Below are positions 17,100 to 25,966 of a stretch of 64,000 bases of DNA, one piece after another (the first letter of the stretch is position 1; each line of letters starts with the position of its first letter). The translations under genes were made by a program, and so were the position numbers. Below the pieces are notes generated by a model, which worked only from the letters and a program-made list of their open reading frames with translations, made no database searches and had not been told where the DNA came from. Location: assembly GCF_040639655.1 (NCBI RefSeq), contig NZ_JBFAAI010000002.1:62001-126000 (forward strand). Direction: 5' to 3'. The stretch comes from Actinoplanes sp040639655. Its GTDB lineage: Bacteria; Actinomycetota; Actinomycetes; Mycobacteriales; Micromonosporaceae.

Positions 17100-19640
17100 G
17101 TGGACCTGTCACGAACGCTGACCGGAATCGGTGCCGCGTTGCTCGCCACGGCCCTGCTCGCCAACCCGGCGGCAGGGGCGCCCGGCGACACCCCGCCATC
17201 GACCCGTGACTTCGGCAACGGACCCGAACGCAACGAGACAGCCGCCGTCGACGAGGCGTCGACGGGCGCGTTCTCGGCCCGGACCCTTGATGTTCCGCCG
17301 GCGGCTTCCACGTGGAGCCTGCGATCACACCGGGGCTACCCCAGGCAGAACGTCCTGCCCGTCCAGCCGGAGAATCCGGACGACCGATCGATCAAGCTGG
17401 GGCTCGTCCCGTACCACTCGATCGCTCCGAAACTGAACGCCCTGCAGAAGTCCTCGAACCGCGTCTCCGCCGAGATTGCCGGGAAGTCCGCCGGAGGCCG
17501 GGATCTGTACCTGGTGACGGTGACCGCACCGGAGAGCCCCTGGGAGGCCGCCCGTCAGGACCACTGGCGGGCGCTGATCGAGGAGAATCCGGGCGCCGCC
17601 AAGCGGGACCGCTCGCTGCGGGCCGGCTACAAGACGCCGGTCTGGATCAACGCGAACATCCACGGCAACGAGTGGGAGGGCACCGACGGCGCGCTGCGCG
17701 TCATCGAGCGCCTGGCCACCGCCACCGACCCGGCCACGGCGGCGTTCCTGAAGCGCAGCCGGGTGTACGTGAGCGTCAGCCTCAACCCCGACGGCCGGGT
17801 CGCCGGCACCCGCGCGAACGGCGCCGGCTTCGACATCAACCGGGACTTCGCGACGAATTCGCAGCCGGAGTCCCGGATGGCGCGGGACGTGGTGATCGCG
17901 ACGCAGCCGTTCGTGATGCTCGACGAGCACGGCTACACCGGGACGACGCTCATCGAACCGGCCACCCCGCCGCACGGGCAGAACTACGAGTACGACCTCT
18001 ACATCAAGCATGCGCTGCCGAACGCGCTCGGCATGGAGAAGGCCATCCAGCAGCTCGGCCACGCGGAGACGACCCGCGCTGACATCCCGTTCCGGGACTA
18101 CGCTCCCGGCGACTGGGACGACTGGCCGCCGATCTTCACGCCGATGTACGCGATCTATCAGGGCGCGGTCGGGCACACCGTGGAGATCCCGCTGCGGGTG
18201 AACAACGCCGACTACAACAACCTGCCGGTCGAGGAACTGCAGCGCCGGTCCCGGATCAACACCGACGTGGCCGCCGCGACGATCGAGGCGGCGCTGACCT
18301 ACGCCGACACCAACCGGGGCACGCTGCTCACCGACCAGATCGAGCAGTTCCGCCGCGGGTGGGCGGGCGAGCCGTCGCCGGTGATCCCGGACGGTTTCGT
18401 CGACGGGTTCGGTCCCGAGGACCGCTACTCGACGACGTTCCCGCGGGCGTACGTCATCCCGGCCGGCACCCCGGCCGCCGCCCGCCTGGTCGACCATCTG
18501 ATCGCCAACGACGTGCGGGTGCGCAAGGCACTGTCCGGCTTCACCCTGAACGGGCACCGCTACGACCGCGGCGACTACGTCGTCGACATGCGCCAGCCGA
18601 AGCGCGGGCTGGCCAACGTGCTGCTGGAGGCCGGCCGGGACATCTCCGACCTGGTCCCGCAGATGTACGACATCTCCGGCTGGAGCAACGGCCTGCTGTG
18701 GGGCGCGTCCGTCGACAGCAGCCGCACGGCGTACCCGCGGGTCGCCACCCGGGCGGCGGCGAAGGCCGACCCGACCGGCTCGGTCGACGCGCCGCGCGGG
18801 CGGGACCTGCTGCTGAAGCTGCGCGACGGCAACGACGTGCGTGCGGTCAACGAACTGCTCGATCAGGGCATCAAGCTCAGCCGTACGGACGCGAGCACCG
18901 TCGTGGTTCCGGCCGACGCGCGGCCCGAGGCCTCGTCGATCGCCAGGTCGCTGGGCGTACGGTTCACCGCGGCGCCGCGCGGCACGAAGGGTGAGGTGTT
19001 CGACCGGCCGGTGATCGCCGCGGCGGTCTCCGCCGACGAACTGTTCGTGCTCAGGCAGATGGGCTTCGAGGTGCGGACCGTGTCGACGGCCGTCCTGAAC
19101 GCCGGATTCGACCTGTCCGGGGTGGACACCCTGATCGTCTCGTCGGGTCTGTCCTACACCGCGCTGAACGCCGCCGCCAAGGCCGCGGTCGACGCGTACC
19201 TGACCCGGGGCGGTGGCGTACTGACCCGCGGCGCCACCGGCGCGAACTTCAACGCCGCCGCTAAGGTGCTGCCGGCCGTCGCGACAGCCGGCCGCGGCGA
19301 CGCCAACGGCGTGGTCGCGGTTACCGGCGAGGGCCCGATCGTGGGTGCCGGCTCACCGGTGCACTCGTTCGTCTACTCGCCGATCTGGTTCACCGGCACC
19401 GGCTTCACCGTCGAGCAGCGGTACCGGGCGGGTGCGACCCCGCTGGTCGCCGGTCACTGGCAGCCGGGCGACACCGGGACCAACGGCCCGGCCCAGGCCG
19501 CCGGGCAGGCCGCGGTCGTCTCCGGTGTGACGGCCGGCGGCGGCAACGCCGTCCTGTTCGGCACCGAACCGTTGTTCCGCGCCCACCCGAAGGGACTGTT
19601 CGCTCCGTACGCCCGCGCCCTGTTCTGGACCGCGAGCTGA
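17100..19640 (+). CDS. Large secreted M14-family zinc carboxypeptidase
   Basis: 846 residues from GTG 17100, with GGAGGTG just upstream. A signal peptide (GIGAALLATALLANPAAG) is followed by a propeptide-like region. The peptidase domain (about 110-410) has the zinc ligands in NANIHGNEWEG (HxxE), a second His in MLDEHGYTG, an NPDGR substrate-binding stretch, and a likely catalytic Glu in GHTVEIPLR. The C-terminal half (about 420-846) resembles the extended region of M14 proteins with a glutamine-amidotransferase-like module (TLIVSSGLSYTALNAAAKAA and GGGVLTRGATG). It probably trims C-terminal residues from peptides outside the cell. It has its own promoter region: TATAGA at 17021-17026 is a possible -10. 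Confidence 0.88.
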   Translation: MDLSRTLTGIGAALLATALLANPAAGAPGDTPPSTRDFGNGPERNETAAVDEASTGAFSARTLDVPPAASTWSLRSHRGYPRQNVLPVQPENPDDRSIKLGLVPYHSIAPKLNALQKSSNRVSAEIAGKSAGGRDLYLVTVTAPESPWEAARQDHWRALIEENPGAAKRDRSLRAGYKTPVWINANIHGNEWEGTDGALRVIERLATATDPATAAFLKRSRVYVSVSLNPDGRVAGTRANGAGFDINRDFATNSQPESRMARDVVIATQPFVMLDEHGYTGTTLIEPATPPHGQNYEYDLYIKHALPNALGMEKAIQQLGHAETTRADIPFRDYAPGDWDDWPPIFTPMYAIYQGAVGHTVEIPLRVNNADYNNLPVEELQRRSRINTDVAAATIEAALTYADTNRGTLLTDQIEQFRRGWAGEPSPVIPDGFVDGFGPEDRYSTTFPRAYVIPAGTPAAARLVDHLIANDVRVRKALSGFTLNGHRYDRGDYVVDMRQPKRGLANVLLEAGRDISDLVPQMYDISGWSNGLLWGASVDSSRTAYPRVATRAAAKADPTGSVDAPRGRDLLLKLRDGNDVRAVNELLDQGIKLSRTDASTVVVPADARPEASSIARSLGVRFTAAPRGTKGEVFDRPVIAAAVSADELFVLRQMGFEVRTVSTAVLNAGFDLSGVDTLIVSSGLSYTALNAAAKAAVDAYLTRGGGVLTRGATGANFNAAAKVLPAVATAGRGDANGVVAVTGEGPIVGAGSPVHSFVYSPIWFTGTGFTVEQRYRAGATPLVAGHWQPGDTGTNGPAQAAGQAAVVSGVTAGGGNAVLFGTEPLFRAHPKGLFAPYARALFWTAS

Positions 19641-19645
19641 CGAAC

Positions 19646-19677
19646 CGGGGTGGTGGCGCTGCGGCGTCACCACCCCG
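19646..19677 (+). terminator. Hairpin terminator after the M14 peptidase gene
   Basis: A 10-bp perfect stem (CGGGGTGGTG and CACCACCCCG) with a 12-nt loop starts 6 bp after the peptidase stop. There is no clear T-tract, as is usual in high-GC actinomycetes. It lies between convergent genes and could act in both directions. Confidence 0.65.
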
Positions 19678-19743
19678 CCGGGTTACTACCTGCGGCACCG
19701 GCTTCATCGGCCGGATGAGGAACCTCAGGCGACCGCCGGAGGC

Positions 19744-20841
19744 TCAGGCGGCGGGCACCAGCAGACCGAAGAGGCGCTGCCCCACCATGCCGGCCGGCAG
19801 CGGGGGCGGGGCGGCCGCCACCACCCGGGCGCCGGCCTCCCAGGGCTCGCCGTCGAGCAGCAGCTCGTTGTTGATCAGTTCGCCGTCGCGGTGGCAGGTG
19901 AAGACCCGCAGGGCGTGCACCGCCCGGCTCAGCGGGACCTCCCGCAGTTCGGTCAGCAGGCGGTCCAGCAGCGGCTCGGCCGACGGGACCGGTTCGGCGG
20001 TGAACAGGGTCAGCTGGGCACCCAGGCACAGGTCGAACGCGCCGCTCGGGTGCTCGTAGCGTTCCCAGCTCACCTGGTCGCCGGCGGCACCCCGGGACAG
20101 CAGCGCCTCCACGATCGGATGCACCACGCCGCGCTCGAACATGACCATCGCCTGATGGATCGCCTCCCGCCAGGTCGGGCCCACACCGGCGCAGCTCTCG
20201 ACCATCCACGGCTCGGCCATCTCGGGGTGGTCGACCGCCACGTCGACCTGGGCCATCAGGACGCCCTCCATCGGGCTCGGGTGGGCGATGAGCCGGGCCG
20301 AGAACGACGCGTCACCGACGCGCAGCCGGCCCTCCTCCGGGCCCTCGACCGGCAGGCCGTGCCCGCTCAGGAGGGCCGCGAACATCTCGGCCGGGGAGGG
20401 CACACCCCCGTCACCGTCCTCGACCGGCGGCAACGGGTCAGGGAAGTTCACCGGCTTGATCATCAGGTCGGTCATCTGCGCGCCGGCATGCAACGCCTGG
20501 TTGACGACGTGGAACTCGGCGCTGCGCAGCCCGATCCGCTCGATGTCGTCACGTCCGGCGATCTCCGCCGCGGCGGCCGCCGCCAGGAAGACCGGTTCCG
20601 AGGCGAGCGGACGCTCGGTGCCGCCGTCGACGAAACTGTCCGCAAGGGTCACACCCGGCAGCAACCGGCGGCCGAAGGCGAGCGGCAGGAAGGCGATCAG
20701 TCGCTCGGCCAGCCACTCCTGCACACCGGCCGACCGCAGACGATAGAAGACCTCGTCGTCGCTCGGTGGTTCCGCGCCCTCATGGAACGCCGCGATCCCC
20801 ACCACTACCGCTTCGTCGGACGGCCTGGGATTCTCGGACAT
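19744..20841 (-). CDS. Conserved-looking hypothetical protein
   Basis: 365 residues, ATG start (MSENPRPSDEAVVVGIAAFH). No signal peptide or membrane helix; acidic overall and probably cytoplasmic. Regions that look ordered include FYRLRSAGVQEWLAERLIAF, DDIERIGLRSAEFHVVNQAL and WREAIHQAMVMFERGVVHPI, followed by beta-rich stretches (FDLCLGAQLTLF). The N-terminal part suggests a helical bundle. I do not recognise the family and assign no function. It is followed at 20841-20866 by a short gap from the DUF2461 gene upstream on the same strand, so the two may be one transcript. Confidence 0.7.
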   Translation of the reverse strand: MSENPRPSDEAVVVGIAAFHEGAEPPSDDEVFYRLRSAGVQEWLAERLIAFLPLAFGRRLLPGVTLADSFVDGGTERPLASEPVFLAAAAAAEIAGRDDIERIGLRSAEFHVVNQALHAGAQMTDLMIKPVNFPDPLPPVEDGDGGVPSPAEMFAALLSGHGLPVEGPEEGRLRVGDASFSARLIAHPSPMEGVLMAQVDVAVDHPEMAEPWMVESCAGVGPTWREAIHQAMVMFERGVVHPIVEALLSRGAAGDQVSWERYEHPSGAFDLCLGAQLTLFTAEPVPSAEPLLDRLLTELREVPLSRAVHALRVFTCHRDGELINNELLLDGEPWEAGARVVAAAPPPLPAGMVGQRLFGLLVPAA

Positions 20842-20865
20842 CGCGTGAGCGTACCCGCCAGTTGA

Positions 20866-21507
20866 TCACCGGCTGCTGGCGGCGGCGGGGCCGACGTGGT
20901 GGTCCAGCCAGTCACGCAGCGGGCGGCTCGTCCGGAGGAAGGCGGCGATGCGGTCCTTGGCGGCGGCGGTGCCCATCCACGCGGCCGGCTCCCACTCCTG
21001 CCAGGTGGTCAGGCCCTTGTGCCGCAGCAGCTCGATGCGGGGATGGTCCTTCGGATAGCCGCGCGGAGCGGTCTTGAGGGTGCCGTGACCGTGCACGGCG
21101 GCGCCGGCCTTCTCGATCTTCGCCACCAGGTCGGCCAGGGACGGGCCCAGGCGCGGGTCGGCCACCGTACGGCGGTAGCGCTCAAGCTGGTCAGGGGCCA
21201 TCTGGTACATGCCGCAGCCAGCCGCCAGGCCGTCCGCGGAAAGCTGCACGTAACCACCGAACTCGAGCCACATGCCGAGATGGTTCTTGTACGGGGTCTT
21301 GTCGTGGCTGAATCGCACGTCGCGGTACGGCCGGAAGATCTTCCCGGGACCGAACTCGGGTTCCAGCTCCGCCAGCAGCGCCAGGCCCGGGCCACGAACC
21401 TGCTCCTCGTAGAACGGCAGGCGCGCGGTCCAGTACGTCTTCGAATTGTCGGCGGTGAGACCCTCGTAGAACTCGAGCGCCTCACTCGGCCAGCCACGGA
21501 ACGTCAC
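20866..21507 (-). CDS. DUF2461 (TIGR02453) family protein
   Basis: 213 residues from GTG 21507. Earlier in-frame starts would extend over the promoter region of the divergent gene. The family hallmarks are present: FRGWPSEALEFYEGLTADNS near the N-terminus, FGPGKIFRPYRDVRFSHDKT, PYKNHLGMWLEFGGYVQLS, and GTLKTAPRGYPKDHPRIELL toward the end. DUF2461 proteins are widespread and cytoplasmic, of unknown biochemical function. The length fits (about 210-230). It sits 108 bp from the divergent PEP-mutase-like gene and 24 bp before the hypothetical protein downstream. Confidence 0.88.
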   Translation of the reverse strand: MTFRGWPSEALEFYEGLTADNSKTYWTARLPFYEEQVRGPGLALLAELEPEFGPGKIFRPYRDVRFSHDKTPYKNHLGMWLEFGGYVQLSADGLAAGCGMYQMAPDQLERYRRTVADPRLGPSLADLVAKIEKAGAAVHGHGTLKTAPRGYPKDHPRIELLRHKGLTTWQEWEPAAWMGTAAAKDRIAAFLRTSRPLRDWLDHHVGPAAASSR

Positions 21508-21615
21508 TGGTGTGAGTCTGCCACCACCCGGCTCACCGGCTGCGGCGGCTGTGGACCCGGGCACGACGAGCCACCGCACCGAGCGGTGCCCGCGCGCGGC
21601 GAGGAAGATCCCACC

Positions 21616-22503
21616 ATGACTGCCACCGCCTTGCGCGCCATTCTCGCCTCCGGCCGGGTCACCCACGTGCCCGGCATCTACGACCCGCTGACCGCGGCCC
21701 TCGCCGTGGCGGCCGGGCACCGGGCGGTGCACCTGTCCGGAGCAGCCGTCTCAGCGATCATGCTGAGCCGTCCCGGCGTCGGGGCCGTCAACGGCACCCA
21801 GATCGCCGACCGGGCGTCCACCCTGGTCCCGGCTCTGGACGGCATCCCGCTGATCGCCGACGCGGACACCGGGTACGCGACTCCACCGCACGCGGTGTGG
21901 ACGGCCCTGGCGTACTCCCGCGCCGGGATCGCCGGCCTGCACCTCGGCGACCGGGTCACCCCGAAGGGCTACGCGCATCCGGCCGGCCGGGAGCTGATCG
22001 GCATCGGGGAGGCGGCCGCGAAGATCACCGCCCTGGCCGGCCAGGCGCCGGAGATCGTGGTGATCGCCCGTACCGACGCCTACCCGGCGCAGGGACTGGA
22101 CGAGACGATCGTGCGCTGCCGTGCCTACGCCGACGCGGGCGCGGACGCCGTGCTGCCCGCGGGCGTGGGCCGTCTCGACGAGCTGCGACGTCTGCACGAG
22201 GCGCTTCCCGGCGTACCGCTGGTGGTCGATCGCAGTGAGGCCGGTGGCGACCGGCCCGCCGCGAACGACGCCGCACTGACCGAAGCCGCACTGACCGAAG
22301 CCGGTGTCCGGCTCGTCCTGCATCCGGTGGCGGCGTTGCTGGCGGCCGTGCGGGCCGCCTCGCTCGTCTACCGGTCGATCGCGGACACCGGCACCGCCGG
22401 ACCGGCCGACCGGATGCCGTGGGCCGCGATCACCGCGCTGGCCGGGCAGGACGAGGCCGTCCAGCACGAGGCCCGCTACGTGCCCCGGGGGCTGGACACG
22501 TGA
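21616..22503 (+). CDS. Isocitrate lyase/PEP mutase superfamily protein
   Basis: 295 residues from ATG 21616, with GAGGAAG upstream. The TIM-barrel pattern of the superfamily is clear: HVPGIYDPLTAALA, LIADADTGYATP (metal-binding Asp pair), VVIARTDAY, GADAVLPAGVG. At the active-site loop, where 2-methylisocitrate lyases carry a catalytic Cys (KRCGH type), this protein reads VTPKGYAHPAG, so the Cys is absent. Lyase activity on 2-methylisocitrate is therefore doubtful; related members act as oxaloacetate hydrolases or phosphonomutases. A 15-bp tandem duplication inside the gene produces the repeated ALTEAALTEAG. No methylcitrate or phosphonate genes lie nearby. Confidence 0.85.
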   Translation: MTATALRAILASGRVTHVPGIYDPLTAALAVAAGHRAVHLSGAAVSAIMLSRPGVGAVNGTQIADRASTLVPALDGIPLIADADTGYATPPHAVWTALAYSRAGIAGLHLGDRVTPKGYAHPAGRELIGIGEAAAKITALAGQAPEIVVIARTDAYPAQGLDETIVRCRAYADAGADAVLPAGVGRLDELRRLHEALPGVPLVVDRSEAGGDRPAANDAALTEAALTEAGVRLVLHPVAALLAAVRAASLVYRSIADTGTAGPADRMPWAAITALAGQDEAVQHEARYVPRGLDT

Positions 22504-22754
22504 ACACCACCCGGCGTTCCGCCCGGCGCCGCACCTCGCGGTGGATCAGCTCGCCGGAACGGACGAGGAAAGGATCCACGAAGTTCTCCACCCCTGTCGT
22601 ACGGGCGGCGTGAACAGCATATTCACAGGTTGGTGACGGTTCGCGACGGTCCGTACGGTATGTGGTGGCCGTTGAGAACCGCGGACCCGGCGGCGGACCG
22701 CCCCGGGCGAGCCGTGCGGAGGCCACCCTTCCCTCGCCCTCCCCGGAGTCACCT

Positions 22755-23537
22755 GTGCGCACCCCTCGTCGCGTGGCCGGCCTGGCCACTGTCACCGTCC
22801 TCGCTCTCGGCGCCGCCGCCTGCGGCACCGCGGAAGCCGGCATCGGCGGAGCCGCCGCACCCACTCCCGCCCAGAACCTGGTCGCCGCGGCGCCGGACGC
22901 GACGACGCCCGCGTTCGCGTTCACCGCGAAGGGCGGCTGCGTCGCCACCTTCTCCGGCATCATCGACGCCGCGTCCGAGACCGCGCAGGTCACCACCATC
23001 GTGAAGACACCGCACGGCACCGTGACGATGTCATTCCTGGCGTTCGGCACCGACGGCTCCTACGCCCGGATCACCTCCAAGCCGGCATCGTTGCTGACGC
23101 GGGCGGGAATCCCGAGAAGCTGGGTCCGGATGAACCCGGCGAAGCTCGCCGGCGCCCAGGACGGCCTGGTGACCTTCACCGAACGCAGCCTCGATCCGAT
23201 GGGAGTCGGCGCGCTGGCGACGGTTGCCTCCGGCGTGGTCCAGTCCGGCGCGGGACAGGCCGGTGCGAAGTTCACCGGGACCGTGGACCTGACCAGGATC
23301 GTCGAGGACGAGTCGCCGATCGCGTCGGCGACCCTGTCCGAACTGGGCGAGAAGGCGAAGACCGTGCCGTTCGAGGCGGTCGTCGACAACGCCGGGAACC
23401 TGACCACCATGAAGATCATGCCGCCGTCGGCCAAGGCCTGCACGATGACCTACGGCAAGTACGGCAAGGCCCGGACGCCGTCCGCGCCGAAGGCGAAGAA
23501 GGCGCCGGACGTCGTCTACACGATGCTCAACAGCTGA
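22755..23537 (+). CDS. Lipoprotein of unknown function
   Basis: 260 residues from GTG 22755 (VRTPRRVAGLATVTVLALG), chosen because the signal peptide follows at once. The lipobox is GAAACG, giving a lipid-anchored protein after cleavage before Cys. The mature part has alternating strands (TVTMSFLAFGTDGSYARI, FTGTVDLTRIV, PFEAVVDNAGNLTTMKIM) like the LppX/LprG-type beta-sheet lipoproteins that carry lipids, but I cannot see a diagnostic motif. It ends with a Lys-rich stretch. The lipoprotein at 25061 may share this fold. The 251-bp region upstream contains AT-rich patches around 22615-22665 that could hold the promoter. Confidence 0.7.
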   Translation: MRTPRRVAGLATVTVLALGAAACGTAEAGIGGAAAPTPAQNLVAAAPDATTPAFAFTAKGGCVATFSGIIDAASETAQVTTIVKTPHGTVTMSFLAFGTDGSYARITSKPASLLTRAGIPRSWVRMNPAKLAGAQDGLVTFTERSLDPMGVGALATVASGVVQSGAGQAGAKFTGTVDLTRIVEDESPIASATLSELGEKAKTVPFEAVVDNAGNLTTMKIMPPSAKACTMTYGKYGKARTPSAPKAKKAPDVVYTMLNS

Positions 23538-23563
23538 CCGGGTACGCCCGCCTCATCGTCGCC

Positions 23564-24331
23564 TCAGACGCCGGGAGTGTGACCGAGCCGGATCAGCCGC
23601 ATGCCGTTCCACAGCGACCACACCGTCCAGGCGGGCACCAGCAGTGCCAGGGACAGCGCGGTGACCGGTGACGCGACGCCACGGGCGGCCGGCACGTGGG
23701 TCACCAGTTGCAGTCCCACCAGGACGCCGAGGAGACCGGCACCGGCAAGGACACCGGCCAGCGCCAGGGCGGGCGGGCCGGAGCGCCGGGCCAGCGCCGT
23801 CGCGTTGACCGTGAGCAGCCAGAGGCCGGGCACGACGGCACCGGCCATCGCGATCGCGGTCACACCGGTGGCGACCGACAGGGCCCCGGCAGCGACCGGG
23901 CCGGTGCCGGCGAAGACGGTGACCGTCGCGGCGGTCAGGTACGGCAGCGGTCCGCCGCCGTAGGACCGGGCCGTCGCGACGGACCGTGCCGCGACGACAC
24001 CGAGCAGCCCGCACGGCGACAGCAGGAAGAGCAGCTCCGCCGCGTCCTCCCCGATGACCGGCGGCAGGGCGAGCGCCGCCACCGCGGTGACCGAGGTGGC
24101 GATCAGGCCCGCCCCGGCCAGGACGGACAGCCAGCGGCCGGGCGGGGTCACCGGCCGCCGCAGCGCCCCCGCCAGCAGCGGCGCCTTGACCATCATGTCG
24201 AGCGCGAACCACCAGCGGCGCAACCCGTGCACGGCGGTCAGCACGGCGAGCGACTCCTCGCGCCACCGGGCCCGGTGACCGGCCGGCAGGGCGAGAGCGG
24301 CAAACGTCAGGACCACACGAAGAAGCCGCAT
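23564..24331 (-). CDS. Multi-pass membrane protein paired with PadR
   Basis: 255 residues from ATG 24331. The ATG shares its A with the TGA of the PadR gene, so the two are translated together. About six hydrophobic helices are visible (for example LLRVVLTFAALALPAG, AGLIATSVTAVAALALPPVI, LLFLLSPCGLLGVVA, ALAGVLAGAGLLGVLVGLQL and ALSLALLVPAWTVWSLW). After the first helix comes a polar segment, HRARWREESLAVLTAVHGL, frequent in actinobacterial integral membrane proteins encoded beside PadR regulators. Function unknown; the pairing suggests a stress- or drug-responsive membrane protein. Confidence 0.75.
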   Translation of the reverse strand: MRLLRVVLTFAALALPAGHRARWREESLAVLTAVHGLRRWWFALDMMVKAPLLAGALRRPVTPPGRWLSVLAGAGLIATSVTAVAALALPPVIGEDAAELLFLLSPCGLLGVVAARSVATARSYGGGPLPYLTAATVTVFAGTGPVAAGALSVATGVTAIAMAGAVVPGLWLLTVNATALARRSGPPALALAGVLAGAGLLGVLVGLQLVTHVPAARGVASPVTALSLALLVPAWTVWSLWNGMRLIRLGHTPGV

Positions 24332-24651
24332 CAGAACGCCTCCCGCGGGATGACCCGGCCGCGGGCCGGGCGGGGCCGGGCACCGCGGGCCACCGCCGAC
24401 GCCTCCGCGACGGTCAGCCCGTCGGCGGTCAGGCGGTAGTAGCGCCGGCGAGGCCGGCCGGCCTCCCGCTCGTCGACGACCTCCCACTCGCTGACCACCC
24501 AGCCGGCCGCTTCCAGCCGGGCCAGGATCGGATAGATGGTGCCGGGCAGCAGGCCGGTCGTCTCGATGATCTCCAGACCGTACAGCTGCCGGTCGGGCTC
24601 GTCGGCCAGGGCGCTGAGCACCAGCCGCACCTGCAATGTCATCCGGGGCAT
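24331..24651 (-). CDS. PadR-family transcriptional regulator
   Basis: 106 residues, ATG start. The winged-helix core is clear: LVLSALADEPDRQLYGLEII, then LLPGTIYPILARLEAAGWV (recognition helix) and a beta-wing ending RRRYYRLTADG. The C-terminal dimerisation region is short, as in PadR subfamily s2. It overlaps the downstream membrane protein by one base, forming a regulator-target operon. The promoter has TATATA (24662-24667) 10 bp before the ATG, so the transcript is nearly leaderless and the regulator probably controls its own operon at that site. Confidence 0.9.
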   Translation of the reverse strand: MPRMTLQVRLVLSALADEPDRQLYGLEIIETTGLLPGTIYPILARLEAAGWVVSEWEVVDEREAGRPRRRYYRLTADGLTVAEASAVARGARPRPARGRVIPREAF

Positions 24652-25060
24652 ACTCGTACTCTATATAGGGGGTCGCGGTTTTGTGAACCCGGCCGGCCCT
24701 TCGTTCCGCCAGAGCCGGCCATTCCCGGCGGCGGCTCCGGCAGCACCCCGGCCGCCCTCGCGGCAACGTCCGTGGACGCCATCGAGAACGGAGTGGCCGG
24801 CCTCGGCGTGTTCAGCGACTCCGGGAAACCTTCGCTCAGGTCACCGGGCCTGCCGCCGGCCATTTGATCGAACTGTCCGAGATACTCGGCCGGAAGCAGA
24901 GCGCCGGTCTGATCCGGAAACCCGGCACATGTGTGATTTGCCGCAGCATTTGCCGCGCAAAGGTGATCGATTCGTTGTCCTGGGCCGATAGATTCGCGCA
25001 GCTCAACAAAGAATTTCTGGGCGGCGCGGGCGTCCACGCCGCGGTGATGAGAGAGATCTG
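24652..25060. other. Intergenic region between divergent PadR and lipoprotein genes
   Basis: 409 bp without a convincing gene. It holds the PadR promoter at its left end and the promoter and ribosome-binding region (GAGAGAG) of the lipoprotein at its right end. A 65-codon frame with a TTG start (24864-25061) abuts the lipoprotein ATG, but it has no ribosome-binding site and mixed base composition. The right half is poorer in G+C than the surroundings, as expected for a long leader or regulatory region. Confidence 0.5.
24662..24667 (-). promoter_or_regulatory. -10 box of the PadR operon
   Basis: On the minus strand TATATA stands 10 nt before the PadR ATG at 24651. In this GC-rich setting it is a conspicuous -10. 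Transcription would start within a few bases of the ATG. The adjacent direct repeat TACTCGTACTC (24651-24661 on the plus strand) could be the repressor contact. Confidence 0.45.
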
Positions 25061-25795
25061 ATGACAAAGATTGCGTTCCGGGCCGGTATCGCCGCCCTGG
25101 CCACGGCCACGATGCTGCTCACCGGTTGCAGCAGCAGCGACAGCGCCGAGCCGAAGCCCGGCGCCACCGCGCAGGCTCCCGCCGACAACGGTGTGGCCGC
25201 CCTGACCGCCGACGAGATCCTGGCGAAGGCCAAGGAGGCCCTCACCAAGGCCGGCTCCTTCCACATGGCCGGTTCGGGCACCTCCGAGGGCACGACCATG
25301 ACGATGGACTTCAAGATCTCCGGCAAGGACCTGTCCGGCAAGATGTCGATGGGCGAGGGCGCCGACGTCGACATCCTGGCCGTCGGCGGCAAGCAGTACA
25401 TGAAGCCGAGCGAAGGCTTCTGGGCGATGCTGGCCGGCCCGGAGCAGGCCAAGACGATGGCCGCGGCGACCGCCGGCAAGTGGGTGCTGGTCCCGGCCAA
25501 GGACACGACGAGCAGCCTCTTCGCGGCCGCTGACGTCGACGAGCTGCTGAAGCCGACCGGCAAGGTGGCCAAGGGCGAGATCGTGCAGATCGACGGCAAG
25601 CCGGCGATCACCCTCACCGACAGCGGCGACGCCGAGGCCTCGCTGTTCGTCGCCACCACCGGCGAGCCGTACGTGCTGCGCAACGCCAAGGCCGCCACCG
25701 GCGACGGCATCGTGTTCAGCGAGTTCGGCTCCAAGTTCGACATCGCGGCGCCCGCCGCCGACCAGGTCATCGACCAGGCCGCTCTGGGCAAGTAA
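25061..25795 (+). CDS. LppX/LprG-like lipoprotein
   Basis: 244 residues from ATG 25061. A signal peptide (GIAALATATMLLTGC) ends in a lipobox with Cys, followed by a short Ser/Asp-rich linker. The mature domain reads DEILAKAKEALTKAGSFHMA, then alternating strands GTTMTMDFKISGKDLSGKMS, VDILAVGGKQYMKP and PYVLRNAKAATGDGIVFSEF. This matches the LppX_LprAFG family: a half-barrel with a hydrophobic pocket that carries glycolipids or lipids between membrane and cell wall. It is an outer-face membrane lipoprotein and a single gene ending in a strong terminator. Confidence 0.8.
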   Translation: MTKIAFRAGIAALATATMLLTGCSSSDSAEPKPGATAQAPADNGVAALTADEILAKAKEALTKAGSFHMAGSGTSEGTTMTMDFKISGKDLSGKMSMGEGADVDILAVGGKQYMKPSEGFWAMLAGPEQAKTMAAATAGKWVLVPAKDTTSSLFAAADVDELLKPTGKVAKGEIVQIDGKPAITLTDSGDAEASLFVATTGEPYVLRNAKAATGDGIVFSEFGSKFDIAAPAADQVIDQAALGK

Positions 25796-25809
25796 GGACA
25801 AACGGTACG

Positions 25810-25864
25810 GACGATTCAGGGGTGTGGGCCCGGCTGTGCGCGGCGCCCGCACCCCTGAATCGTC
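25810..25864. terminator. Strong hairpin terminator
   Basis: A 20-bp stem, GACGATTCAGGGGTGTGGGC (25810-25829) against 25845-25864, with a single G-T wobble and a 15-nt loop. It begins 15 bp after the lipoprotein stop, and TTCTCC follows the right arm. It separates two convergent genes and can serve both. Confidence 0.85.
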
Positions 25865-25966
25865 TTCTCCCGTGCGACCGCGGTCGCATCAGGACCTTCC
25901 GAGTGTTGGATCGGTGGTTCAGGAGCGTCAGCCGGGCAACATCTCTCTCGGCGCCGGCGTCCGCGG

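Noticed and set aside
24864..25061. 65-codon frame touching the lipoprotein start
   Set aside because: TTG start, no ribosome-binding site, mixed base composition; more likely leader DNA.
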